Assembly (NCBI GenBank): GCA_011316305.1
Contig: SAUG01000029.1
Coordinates: forward strand, 62,001 to 126,000
Source of the DNA: Rusavskia elegans
Taxonomy: Eukaryota; Ascomycota; Lecanoromycetes; Teloschistales; Teloschistaceae
Reading direction: 5' to 3'
DNA: 64,000 nucleotides
In this document: positions 45,401-56,944 of the stretch, one piece after another
How positions within the stretch are numbered: position 1 is the stretch's first letter
Layout of the letters: every line of letters begins with the position of its first letter
Notes under the pieces: generated by a model
Seen by the model: only the letters and a program-made list of their open reading frames with translations
Told to the model about the DNA's origin: nothing
The model's database searches: none
Program-made: the position numbers and the translations under genes

Positions 45401-46810
45401 CGTTTTGCTGCGACTAGAGATCACTCGAATCTTGACCCAGTCTCCAGAGAAACATCTCAGCCTTAGCAGATTCTTAACATCAACATGCACACGTGACTCA
45501 TCATCTTCGTCATCGGTAGGCCTAGGGTGTAGTAGATCGTTGGGAATCGGAGCCAAGAGACTGCAAGCTTGAAAGGGCCTGCCGGTCCCAGAAGACTGGC
45601 GGGCAGTTGCAGCTGTAAAGCTAGAAAAAACCGAACCTGGTGTACTTGTGCCGTTCAGAACAGAATGGTTTCTCGGAGTAGCAATAGCAGAAGACAATAG
45701 GCCATTCGGTCGCTTTGAAAGTCCGGGAGTGGTCAGAGATATAGTGTTATCAGCCGAATCATCTGATTCGTTGCTACTTTCACCCTCGACATCGCTCGAT
45801 TCAGATGATCTTTCGTCGTCATTGTCATCGTCCTCGGAAATATGACCGTTTATGACGTTCTCATTCGCGGAAAAAAACTGCTCAGCCGACGTGTCTTCGC
45901 CGTTCTCCATGCGCGAATACGGCGAATGACTCCATGGTTGATGAATGATTGGCCCAGGCCTAGAACTGACAGCATCAAAATATCGATTGACCACAACCTG
46001 GGTATCGGCGGACAGCAGCCCCTGATTTACCGGCTCACAAAGGATGATCTTGGCGGGCGGTAGCGGCACATGGGTTATAGGGTGGGCTGGTAAAGGCAGT
46101 GGAAGGAAATCGCCTTGACGGACGACTGAGGACGAGCCCAAAGCACTTCGAACAGCTGCCGTCAATTCGTTCTCCTGTTGTCTTGTTTTGTTTTCTTCCA
46201 GTCCACCATTGATTCCATCTGGTGACACTTCTTTGGCCTTTCCTTTTCCCTTACTGATTCCGCTATTGGTCCGGAAGGAGCCAAAGCCTCCACCAAACTC
46301 CTTCTGTATCCGCTCATGCCGCTCGAGAGCATTACCGTCGACATTGACATAGATGCTGGTCAGGCTGATTGGAGCGACGTCTAGCACAAGGATATGTGCA
46401 CGTGGAATTCCATTGAGCTTGCCCTTCTTGCCCGTAGTAAATGTTGTAGCTCGAAGAACAGCCTGAGCTGCCGGGCAGGAGGCTGGGTATCTCACGCTTA
46501 GAGCTTCGTCGGATTCTTCCTCTGGCCGCGGAAGCTTCACTGGCAGTATCGTCCAGATCTGATCTTCGTGAGGTCCAGCCAGTTCAGGAATCCAAGGCGA
46601 GATGGCGACGTACTGGACTTTTTGTCCGAGCTGGGGGTCTTCTGGATATAACCAAGGAAACAACTGCTCGTAGAGACTGGCGGAGAGAAGCCCTTCTTCC
46701 CCTCTGAGATCCGGATCAAGTACTAGAGTTGCGGTGAGAGGAGACCTGTCATTCTTTCGACGCCGTCGCCTTTTCTTTGGATGGTCCATCAGAGGAGTAT
46801 GGAACTCCAT
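42426..46810 (-). CDS. pex6: Peroxisomal AAA ATPase Pex6
   Basis: Complement join 46,810-42,891 and 42,822-42,426, 1,438 aa. The 68-bp intron (gtacgt to ccacag) splits a Ser codon, and the frame continues as AKELEHYQRVRQSFE. The first ATG follows the in-frame codon run GTG CCT; MEFHTPLMDHPKKRRRRRKN is the expected Pex6 start. Pex6 forms a heterohexamer with Pex1 and pulls the ubiquitinated receptor Pex5 out of the peroxisome membrane. A two-part N-domain with an acidic, Ser-rich insertion (DDDNDDERSSESSDVEGESS region) precedes D1. In D1, Walker A reads STQRNIGK (about residue 790) and the Walker B region LIIRHLEAL (about 850), so D1 looks non-canonical, as usual for Pex6. D2 is intact: GPPGTGKT (about 1,065), VVFFDELDS (about 1,120), and ATNRPDLLDQALLRPGR. 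Length matches other filamentous fungi. Confidence 0.93.
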
Positions 46811-47702
46811 AGCTGAAGGTCGACCAGGCACCCAATGTCGGCAACGAAGTCGTCAGAAACGCGTGCTGAAGAAAATCGTCATTGCCGAGGTTGTCTCGCA
46901 GCTAATCCGAAAGAGGCAATATCTCCTTAACCCCGGGTGCACGGGCCACCGTGAGTTCTTCCTGCAGACACGCGTTGGGACCCCAGATATTTACAAAGCC
47001 TGTCAAGAGGTTGGATATGGTGAAGCTGAATGTACCACTCCTAGCTCTGGAGGCGATGATCCATTTTCTCCGCTGCTTCGATTATAGTCTATCCGTTATT
47101 CCTGTTGCTTCCTCTTCAGCGCGTCTCATATGAGTCGTAATGCACCATGTTTGGTTCCAACAGCATCTGAGGGGAGCAAATGCAATTCAATCCAGTGGCG
47201 GTGTTGTACACAAGATCCTATATGAACAGTGATTCTTGACAACGCCCGGGGACCAACAGAAGAACATCGCACTGCTTGCGCACTCCATCCCAAGCATGCT
47301 AAGGTATAGTAAAGAGCGTTGTGTTTCCGAACACGGCAGTCTCATAACAAAGACCTTACTATCACTAAGAGTAAGGATCTCGCCTTCCCAATCGGGTTTT
47401 CGGCAGAGATCGTTAAGCATGACTGAGGAAGTCATTGTTCAAAAGAATCGTCATGAAATTATGCGTGATATGATCACATCAATTTCTTGTGCTGTCATTC
47501 CTCTATAAATCCATCGTCCCCATGCCTGCCGATGCTCCTTTTATGTATGGAATCTTCAACCTCCATTGTCTCCACAGAACAGAGCATTTACCCGGAGGCC
47601 CCAGAACAAAGGCACTTCTTCTAAGCCTTCTACAACCGACTTCTCATCTCTGTTCCCTTCCTTAAACCGACAAAACCACATTTCTTCCTAGCCGCCATCG
47701 AT
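46811..47702. other. Intergenic region, no supported gene
   Basis: About 0.9 kb from the Pex6 start to the first small MG protein. Open frames (for example 46,734-47,087) overlap Pex6 antisense or lack features. The Pex6 promoter must lie in its left part. Confidence 0.35.
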
Positions 47703-47906
47703 ATGGGCTGCTGTATATCCTGGATGATCGGCGACAATCTCGACCGCAGTGGTGGACAGCTCCGAGCAATAAGTCATCGAAACCCTGCACCGGGCTACCA
47801 ACGGACCCGCCAGAACGGGTGGAACATTGCAAATGAATACCGGGGAATGGGAGGTGTAGGAGCACACATGGGCGGAGCACATACCGGGTATGGCCATCAT
47901 ACGTAG
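47703..47906 (+). CDS. Small MGCC protein, possibly myristoylated and palmitoylated
   Basis: A 67-aa frame with ATG in catcgatATG context. It begins M-G-C-C, the pattern of N-myristoylation at Gly2 with palmitoylation at Cys3/Cys4, and continues with a basic middle and a Gly/His-rich end (GMGGVGAHMGGAHTGYGHH). It resembles in style small fungal membrane-tethered proteins, but I do not recognise a family. It lies 0.7 kb from a second small protein with an MG start and close to the transposon border. The short length makes the call uncertain. Confidence 0.45.
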   Translation: MGCCISWMIGDNLDRSGGQLRAISHRNPAPGYQRTRQNGWNIANEYRGMGGVGAHMGGAHTGYGHHT

Positions 47907-48430
47907 TTCGTGGTGCCAATAGGGAATTTGGTGAAAGAAGCTGGAGAGTCTACTCAAAGTGCTTTTACTTTTGCGTGTTGCTCTGATCGACGATCCTGGC
48001 ATCGTCGTTGCTTGCAAGATAATGTATTACCAGAAGCCGTGATTTCTTTCCTTTGATAACTATTGCCTTGGATCGTTGTTCTTTCGAAACAGTCTTCTTC
48101 AAAACTTCGAGCTGCCAGTATCTTTCACGTGTACCTGGTTTCTCTTTCCATGTTGGATCTGACCCTCCGTAGAGCACAGCCTGTTACTACGAAGGCCATA
48201 TGAGTCAGATGACCCAGTTGCCATAACATACCTTGTCAAGCCGTATGCTTTTAAGGGTGACTCGGTCCTCCACGAAGGCTGCCCAGTATAAAACCAACAT
48301 CCCTCCACTTCTCTTCCAGGACTTTACCATTAACCAGAATCAGCTAACTGAAACATCAAGCACGTGGCCATAATTACTCATATCTAGGAGAACCCGGGTA
48401 CTGGATTGCAACACCAACCAAATAAGGAAC
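47907..48430. other. Intergenic region, no supported gene
   Basis: About 520 bp between the two small MG genes. Overlapping minus-strand frames have no recognisable content. It should contain the promoter of the second small gene; a TATA-like cagtataaaacc lies at about 48,286-48,297. Confidence 0.35.
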
Positions 48431-48706
48431 ATGGGGATTTCAACCTCCAAGAACAAAAGGACTATTCCTATTCCCGTTCCCCGTGTATACGAGTATATGG
48501 CTAATCCCCCCAAACACGTCAATTCTGCTCACCGGGCCTTTCAACCAATGCCTTCCGGACCGTGGCCTCCCCAGAATTATGTTTACAAAAGTCAGGGCCT
48601 GCCTAAGTACAGCCTTCATCCGATGCCTCATGGCATGGTCGGCATACAAATCTGGGACGTTACGTTCGAATCTAGCTACAGCCGTAAACGTAGTCCGAGC
48701 TATTAA
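48431..48706 (+). CDS. Small MG-start protein truncated by an LTR at the island border
   Basis: A 91-aa frame starting M-G-I-S-T-S-K (a possible N-myristoylation signal with a basic follow-up, KNKR), then a Pro-rich middle (PPKHVN, MPSGPWPPQNY, LHPMPHGM). Ordinary sequence ends at about 48,657. From there the frame runs into the LTR of the gag-bearing element, so the last 16 or so residues (TFESSYSRKRSPSY) come from the transposon. The gene's own 3' end is missing, so this is best read as a broken or chimeric gene. A TATA-like cagtataaaacc about 140 bp upstream supports a former promoter. Confidence 0.45.
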   Translation: MGISTSKNKRTIPIPVPRVYEYMANPPKHVNSAHRAFQPMPSGPWPPQNYVYKSQGLPKYSLHPMPHGMVGIQIWDVTFESSYSRKRSPSY

Positions 48707-49117
48707 ATAATAGAAAAGTTCTAGTATAGATTATCGCGACTAGTTCTATATAGCTATAAAGATAAAATTATTATATTATAAAGCGTCGTTATTATATAAG
48801 TAATTATAAAAGATAAATAAAGTAGTATTTAATAATTATATTAATAACTAATAAAAACCGAATTGAATTGTTGACGGAATCGACGGTTGATCGGATATCA
48901 AAAAAATAAATGAAATAATAAAATAACTAATAAAAGGTATAATCTATTAAATTATAGAAAATAATATATATATATTAAAAAAATCGATCTATTCGATAGA
49001 ATCGATCTATTATATAAAAGCGATTCTATAATTTTAACGAATTTAATTTAATTAAACTTTTAGTCCGTTTATTTAATTAATAAATATAAATATTTTTAGA
49101 AAATTATAGACGTAATA
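48657..49117. mobile_element. LTR variant of the gag-bearing element, 5'-truncated
   Basis: It starts within the LTR at cgttacgttcgaatctagc and ends at gacgtaata, about 460 bp. An internal block (about 48,855-49,060) with aatccgttt-like and aattaataaa motifs matches an extension also seen at about 11,385-11,450. It forms the right border of the gene island and supplies the end of the frame at 48,431-48,706. Confidence 0.65.
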
Positions 49118-49603
49118 TAGTCTTTTTTATATCGTTTTTTTCTATTTATTTAAAATATTTCTTTAGTTTCTATATATTTTTTTCGTCTAAAAATCTTTTT
49201 TATTTGATTAAAAATTTATTAATTACTTTTCTTTTATCGATTATACGTTCGATTTTGTATTTTTTTTAAAATAATATTAATTTTTCGTAAATAATATCTA
49301 TACCGATATCTTTTAAAAAAAAAGTCTATATAGAATATCGGAAAAATTTCTATAGCTAGAAATTTTTAAAATACTATCGTATTTTTAATATTTTCTATTA
49401 CGAAAACATTTATATATAATTTATCTAATATTCTCTTTATTTAATTTTTAGTCAATAAAAATATTTTATTTTTTTATTTAATATTATAGTATTTTCTAGA
49501 AATATCTATTTTCTTTTTTATCTTTTTTTTATCTTTTATACTAGTATTTTAATTATAATCTAATGATTTTTCTTTTATTTTTGAATATTTATATAGCCGA
49601 ATT
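49118..49603. mobile_element. Internal fragment of an LTR element, no readable domain
   Basis: T-rich RIP-type sequence of about 490 bp between two LTR pieces of the gag-bearing family. It is much shorter than a full internal region, so the copy is deleted or rearranged. Confidence 0.45.
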
Positions 49604-50011
49604 TTTCAATATAACGTCTCTATATATTAAAGAGCGTTACGTTCAAACCTAGCTACAGCCGTAGATAAACTGGCCGTTAGATCGGATTTCGAACTCGGAT
49701 TCGTATTCCGGGTTCGAACCGAATCGGTTTTAATTTTTCTAGATACTAAACCGAGTCGGTTCCGATTTTTCTAGATATTAAACCGATTCGATTCCGGGTC
49801 GAACCCGGGTTTCCGGATTCGACCCGCTAAAATCGTTAAAATCTAGTATAAAAATAAAATTCTAATATAAAATTTATAGCTATCTATTAGAAATTAATCT
49901 ATTTAAAGTAAATTTATTACCTATATATATTACCTATTAATATATTTAAATAATTATAAATTAATTTATTAATAATAGTATTATATTATATTAATTATAG
50001 TATTTTACTAT

Positions 50012-53000
50012 TATTATAGAGCTACCTGGGGGTTTTGGTATTTCCAAAAGTTGGTTGGACTTATTAGTATATCTGTAAACGGAGGTATAACGGGTAATTA
50101 CTTCAAATTAATATAAAAATAAGTCAGTTTAATTACTAGAATAGTATATAGCGATAACTAATAAATTAAATACGAGCTATAAAGGCGTCGAATTTAGGAT
50201 CTATATAGATAATAAAATCTTTTTTTCCTTAAGTATTTTACTTACTAAAATAACTAAAATATCTTCTTTAAATACTTTACTCGCTAAGATAATTAAAATA
50301 CCTTCCTTAGGTACTTTATTTACTAAAATAACTAAGATAATAATATTAAGTCCTTTCTATCTATCTAGATATAATAAGGAGTTCCGGTACTATACTAAAT
50401 ACTACTACGTTTCCGAAATTATACCGCGCGTATTTATAATACTAGGTCTTTTCTTTAGAATTTTTATCCTAAAAATTCCTTATTCCTTCCTTCTATAAGT
50501 AAACGAAAGAAACTATTAACTAAAGAGCGTTATAATAAAGTTATATCGTTAGATATTAGTATATTAGCTATACGTTCTTATCGGAATTATTTTTAGTTAA
50601 GGAAATTATATTATATTAACGATAGTTTTAAAAAATATATTAAGTATATTATATAAACCTATCCTTATAACTTTATTCTATTAAATACTACGCGCTAGCG
50701 TCGTTTAGAAGATAAGTATAAAAAATTAAAAAAAGAATTATATAAAGTATATACGAAGTAATAGTATTTACTTTATTAATTAGATTATATTAAAAAGAAG
50801 TAGCGTATTATAGTTAATAGTAAGCTATAAAATCTTAAAGTATTAGAATATAAGGGTACCGCGGATCTATTTTTTTCCGTAGATTTTAATTCTTTTATTA
50901 ATATAGCTTCTAAATAGATCGTATTTTCTAGCGATTCTAGCTAGTTAATAACTTCTTTAGTTCCTTTTAGTAGAACTATTATAGAGCCTTCTAGTAGTTT
51001 ACTAAGTATTCTTTAGATTCCTAAATATTTTCTAAAATAGAGTAATCTTTCTATTTAATTAGATAGTTCTAACCTTTCTATTATAGGATTTTCTCGACTA
51101 TAAAAATATCTTCCTCTTATATCTCGAAGTTAAATATCTATTATAATAGTATTCCGGAATCGGCTAGTTCTAAAAGAAATATATAGAATACCGGGTATAC
51201 TTTAGTATCTTTAGATAGATTAAATTTAAAATTCTAAAGTCCTTTAACCTATTTAATTAAAAATAGTCCGACTTTAATATAGTTAAATTTCTTACTTAAA
51301 GTTTTTATTTTTAGATTTTTTATAAAAAGGTATACTTTATTTTCTTTCTTTAGCTAAAGTATTATTTTTCGTTTTTTATTCTAGTAGTTACCCGATTATT
51401 TCTATATTTTTAGGATATTTCTATAGATTCTTTTCTAAATATCGATTTTCTAAATTATTAATTCCGCTAATTTATAAGGTAGCGGTTACCTAAATAAATT
51501 CGGATTTCTCCTATTATCGGCGTAGAACGGTATTTCTTTTATTATACTTAATTCTCTTATATTAAACGCTAGTTATACTATTAGTAAAAGCGAAATCTAA
51601 TTATTTTAAATATTATTAATATAATACTTTAGATATTATTCGAGTATCTAGTTAGTACGTTTTATTTATCTATCTATTATTAAATAAAAAGCTATTAATA
51701 CTTTCAGTTTAATACTAAATAGAAAGATAAGAGTTTTCTAATAGTTCGAAGTAAAAAGTTTATTTCTATTACTTATAAATACTTCTAGTAATCTATAATA
51801 TCGAAATAATCGATCTAGGATAATAAATCTAAATTATTCTACTATAAAATCCTTTCTAATTAAGATTATATAGATATACTTCGTAAGTCTATCTACTATA
51901 TTAAATATAGAGTCGTATTCTATATTTATTATCGGGTTTTTCGATTTTAGGAGTTTAATAATAAAGTCTAATATAACTTCCTTCTATAGTAAATCCGGTA
52001 GGTTCTAATATTAAATCTTTCTATAACAAGTATATATACTATATTTATTGTATTAATAACTAAAATATCTTTTAATATATATTTCGACGTATTACCTTAT
52101 ATTAGGAAACTGGTAATAATATTATAAAAGTTATATTATCTTTATTACGTCTAGATACTTTTATAGTATTCTATTATAGTATTCCTTAATATATTTATCG
52201 ATTTTATTATTTAATATTTATAGTTTTTTTTTTTTAATAGGAAACTATTTCTAGTCGTCTCTAAATATATATAGTATCGTACTAAATTCGTACTGGTTTA
52301 CTAATAGTAATCTATCCTTATTAATTTTAAAGATACTATTATTAAAAACTTCTTTTATTTTTATATAATTACTTCTTCGATTTAGAGTATCTATTTTTCT
52401 ATTTTCTTTATCTAGGATATAGTATATTTTAAATTTATATTAACCGAAAAGTTTAGACTATTATATTTATTTTCTATTAAGTTATTTTATTATTATAAAG
52501 TATAGAAGATTTTTATAATTTATAAAGATTATTAACTTTAGTAATTTTTCGGCGTATACTTTCTATTATTCTAGTACTACTACTATAGCTAGTAGTTCCT
52601 TATTATAGATATTATAATTCTATTCTACTAGCGATAATTTTCTAGATATATATACTACTAGGTACTATTTATTATCGTATTATTATAGAAGATATATATC
52701 TATAGCTAAATCTAACGAATCTATTTCTATTTATAATAGTTTAGTTAGATTGAATATTTTAAATACTAGATCCTTTATATATTCCTTTTTAAGATTTTTA
52801 AATATTTATTATTTCTTTTCTCTCTATTACTATTCGGCGGTATCTTTTATTAAAGCTATAAAAATAAAAGCTCTTTTAGAATAGTTTTTTATAAACTTTC
52901 GATTATAGTTTATAAATCCGAAAAAGCTCTAGATTTCTTTAATATTTATTAGAGTCTTCTATTCTATAATAGCTTTTAGTTTATTAAAGTCGATACGTAA

Positions 53001-56000
53001 TCTATTTCGTCCTATAATAAATTCTAAAAAGTTGATTTCTTTTTTATAGAATTTATATTTTTTTAGTTTAAGATATAAATCTTTCCTCTTTAAATATTCG
53101 AGAATCTTATTAACGTATTAAATATACTCTTCGAATATTTTAGAAAAAACTAGAATATTATCGAAGTAGGCGATAATAAATATATCTAGATATTCTTTAA
53201 ATACGTTATTAATTATATCCTAATATATTACCGGGGCGTTTATAAGCCTAAACGGTATTACTATATATTTATAATAACTATACCGTATTCGGAAAGCTAT
53301 TTTCTATTCTTTTTCGGCTTTTATCTATATAAGGTTATATATTCCTTAAAAGTCGAGTTTAGTAAAGTATTTTATTCTAGAAAATCTATTTTAGAATTTA
53401 CTAATATTTAGTAGTATATATCGATTCTTAATTATAATATTATTTAGTTTTTAGTAATCGATATATAAACGGAATATTCCGTCCTTTTTAGATATAAAGA
53501 GGATCGGGTATTCTACTAGTAATTAAAATTTTCTAATAAATTTCTTTTTTATATTTTCGTCTAGGTAATTATAGAATATTTTAAACTCCGTTATAAATAA
53601 TAGATAGATAGGTCTAAATATAGGTTATTTATCTAGTTTAAATTTTATTTTATAATCCTATATTTAATATTTAGATAGTATTTTAGTAGTTATTTCTTTC
53701 CGAAATAAATTTATCTAGTTTTTATATTTACCTGGAATCCTTTTTAATAGATTTTCCTTTAACTTTTTATTAAGTAGTACAGGGTTTTTAAAAGGTTTAT
53801 AATTTTCCTTTCTATCTCTATTTTATTAATTTAGCTAACCTTTACTAGTATCTAATAAATTAGACCTAAATAGTTTTTAGTCGTCCTTTTTCGAAGTTAT
53901 AAGTTCGCGTTTTATATTTTACTTTTTATCTATCCGAAAACGCTACTTCGATATAGATTAGATACTTCCTATATAAAAGTATTACTTAAAGCTAAATACT
54001 TTTTTTTCCTAGTCGATTACTAGATTATAATTCTTTAACTAAAGTATTTTAAATATAATATCGTAGCTAGCTATCCGAATAATATTAAACTAAAGTTCCT
54101 TTTAATACTAGTTAATTATTATTTAAAGCGGTATCGTTTTTTCTATAACCTTCCCGTCTCCTTCTAGTATTTTACTTCTATTAATAACTATTAAGTTATA
54201 TAGATCCCTTTTCTTAGTTTAAAAAAATCTTTTTCTTTTAACTAAGTACTCTAATATAAAAATTCCGGTTACGTTTAAATTAATAAATATCTTAATCTTT
54301 TATAGTCTATTATTAGTATTAATAATTATTTTAATCTCGAATATATATATATAGCTAGCTAAATTTAGTTACTTTTTCCAGGCTATAAAGTTATACGCTC
54401 GTAGTATATCTATTACTACGAGATTCTATCTTTTCCCGAATTATTTTTAATATTTTCGTACTTTTTATCTTTATAGTTTACTTACGAAATATATCTATAG
54501 AAATTCTAATTAAAGATTCTATTTTTTTTTTTTTACTATTTCTTCTAGTATTTATATCTATCGTATATAATATATATAGAATATTTATAAATATTATAAC
54601 TTCCGATTTTAATAGATATCGCCGGAGCTCGTTAGTATAGTTTTAATAGATACTATCCGGCTCTTTATTTTTCTAATTTATAGATTATATAATCGTCGTT
54701 ATAGTATATAATCTAGCTAAATAGTATATATTAATTTCCTATTATTATATTTATTTTTTATATTATCGGTTTAAAAATAACTTTATTTTTAGAAGCGTTA
54801 CTTCCTAGTTCTTTTTCTAATATATTAATAATATTATTTACTTCTTAATCCTACTAGTCGTTCTATAGGTATTCGTTATTAATATTAGTTTTATAAACGG
54901 CTTTAAATTCTTTATAGATATTCTTAAATCTTTCCTTTACTAGCTTCTTATCGTTTATTACTTTAGAATAAAGGATTTTTAGTCTTTTTATAATAGTAAA
55001 TTATATTCTTTCTAGAATAGATACCTACTTAAAAGTATATTCTTCTTTAAAATTCCTAAAGAACTTTTTCTATACTAGGCTAGATTCGGTTAATATTTAT
55101 AGTAAAATATTATTATTTATAGCTTCCTATAGTACTTTATTATTTTCTATAAATATAAATTCTTTATTTAAACTAGCTTCCTAGAATTTAGAGCTTCGGT
55201 TTTCGTTTTCTAAAATTACTTTTTACTAGCTTTTAGATTCTTTCTTTAGTATAGCGTTAAACTGTCGTTACTATACTTTATTTAATCGATATTCTCTCGT
55301 AAAGTAGCCTGGTTTACTATAATTATAGTACGTTTTAGGATTTTTATTTCTTTTATTATTTCTAGAATTTTTCCTTTTATATTACTATTATATCGAGTCC
55401 AGTTCTATTAGTATAGGTCTATAGTAGCTATTTCCGGTCCTTTTATTTAGTAGCTATCCTCTATATAGTTTACCTGTATAATATCTAGTATTACTTTATA
55501 GTCTACTATTATAGTATTTTTCTATATTTCTTTTATATAGTTTATTATCGAAGTCGATAGATATTTTAATTAGATTATTTAAGGTTTTATATATTCGACT
55601 ATCGTATATTAGTTTATTTTTTACTTACTTTTTAAGTCCTTTTCGGTATATTATATATAGGGCGTTATTATTCTATTCTATTAGTAGTATCTATTTTTAG
55701 AATTTTACGGCGTATTCTAATACGGCAGTTTTCTATTAAAGGTATTAAATAAGGCGTTTAATAGTTAGTATTTCGTTTAAAATTCCGAAGATATTATAAA
55801 TAGCTTTTTTAAATTTTATAAACTTTATAAAAATATTATTACTATCTTTATTATTATCTATATATTAGCGAAAGATAGATTTTATCTAGTACTAGGCTTA
55901 TCTCCGAAGATAGAATATAGTAAAAAAGGTTTTCTTTTTTTTAGATATTAGATAGAATATAAAGTATATTTCTAATTATATAAATTAGTTTTCTAGTTTA

Positions 56001-56641
56001 TTACGATCTCTATAGTATTTATTAGATTTATTAATCTTAATACTATATAACCGATAATTAGTAGTAGAAGTATTAACTTCTTTATTACTACTATTATTTT
56101 CTATTTAGATTTCCTTTCCTTTAGGTTCGGACTTCTTTACTATAGAGCTAGAATTACTTAAAGTAGAAGTATTACGTTAACCTGCGATAGATATTTTAAG
56201 GATATTTAAAATATTATAGAGCTATCTAGGGGTCCTGGTATTTCTAAAGGTTAGTTAGACTTATTAGTATATCTATAAACGGAGGTATAACGGGTAATTA
56301 CTTTAAATTAATATAAAAATAAATTAGTTTAATTATTAGAATAGTATATAGCGATAACTAATAAATTAAATATAAGCTATAAAGGCGTCGAATTCGGAAT
56401 CTATATAGATAATAAAATCCTCCTTTTCTTAGATACCTTACTCGCTAAAATAACTAAAATACCTTCTTTAGGTACCTTACTCGCTAAAATAACTAAAATA
56501 CCTTTCTTAAATACCTTACTCGCTAAAATAACTAAAATAATAATACTAAATTCTTCCTATCTATTTAGATATAATAAGGAGTTCCGGTGCTATACTAAGT
56601 ACTACTGCGTTTCCGAAGTCACGCCGCGCGTGCTTATAACA
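50012..56641 (-). mobile_element. Full-length Ty3/Gypsy retrotransposon, RIP-inactivated
   Basis: 6,630 bp with LTRs at 50,012-50,441 and 56,213-56,641 (about 430 bp each) and a perfect 5-bp target duplication actat (50,007-50,011 and 56,642-56,646). The coding strand is minus. The order is gag with a CCHC knuckle (55,287-55,332), then RT, then RNase H and integrase regions toward 51,000. The RT catalytic box at 53,157-53,168 reads Y-F-D-N where an active enzyme has two Asp. It is preceded by an AFRIRYSYYKYIVIPF-like stretch and followed by an INFLEFII-like stretch, as in Gypsy RT. Stops occur throughout, so it is inactive. The LTR left end reads TA where TG is expected, again a G-to-A change. 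Confidence 0.9.
55287..55332 (-). pseudogene. Mutated CCHC zinc knuckle of the Gypsy gag
   Basis: The minus strand reads with CCHC spacing and a KPGYF core, but the three Cys and the His positions are Tyr. Each is explained by a single transition (TGT/TGC to TAT/TAC, or CAC to TAC). It marks the gag end and the direction of the element. Confidence 0.75.
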
Positions 56642-56784
56642 ACTATATATAAAAAATTTAGCGGATCGGATTAGATTTTTATCGGTATCTATTTTATAAT
56701 TCGATTTAACTTTCGATTCTAATTTTAGAAACCGATCTATATCGTTTAGCGGATCGGATTAAACCGATTCGCTAAAACTCGGAT

Positions 56785-56944
56785 TAGACTGACCACTTCG
56801 AACCAAAATGGCGATCCGACTTCGCGATAAACGTGGCTAACGCGTCTAAATTACCAGTTTCAGTTAATCTCCTTCCTAATACGGTTAGAAAGTCGAACCC
56901 GGGACACGAATTCGGGTTCGAAATCCGACAAAACGGCCAGTCTA
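56785..56944. mobile_element. Young 160-bp hAT-like MITE, hardly RIP-mutated
   Basis: The left end is tagactgacc; the right end is ggccagtcta, so the ends are inverted repeats with one mismatch in ten. A perfect 8-bp target duplication actcggat flanks it (56,777-56,784 and 56,945-56,952). Unlike the surroundings it keeps CA, TG and GC-rich words (ccaaaatggcgatccgac). It has no coding capacity of its own. It sits inside the larger hAT-like element and is thus a later event. Confidence 0.88.

Noticed and set aside
48340..48649. Minus-strand frames opposite the second small MG protein
   Set aside because: Short, overlapping, no features; the plus frame has a better start and an upstream TATA-like element.
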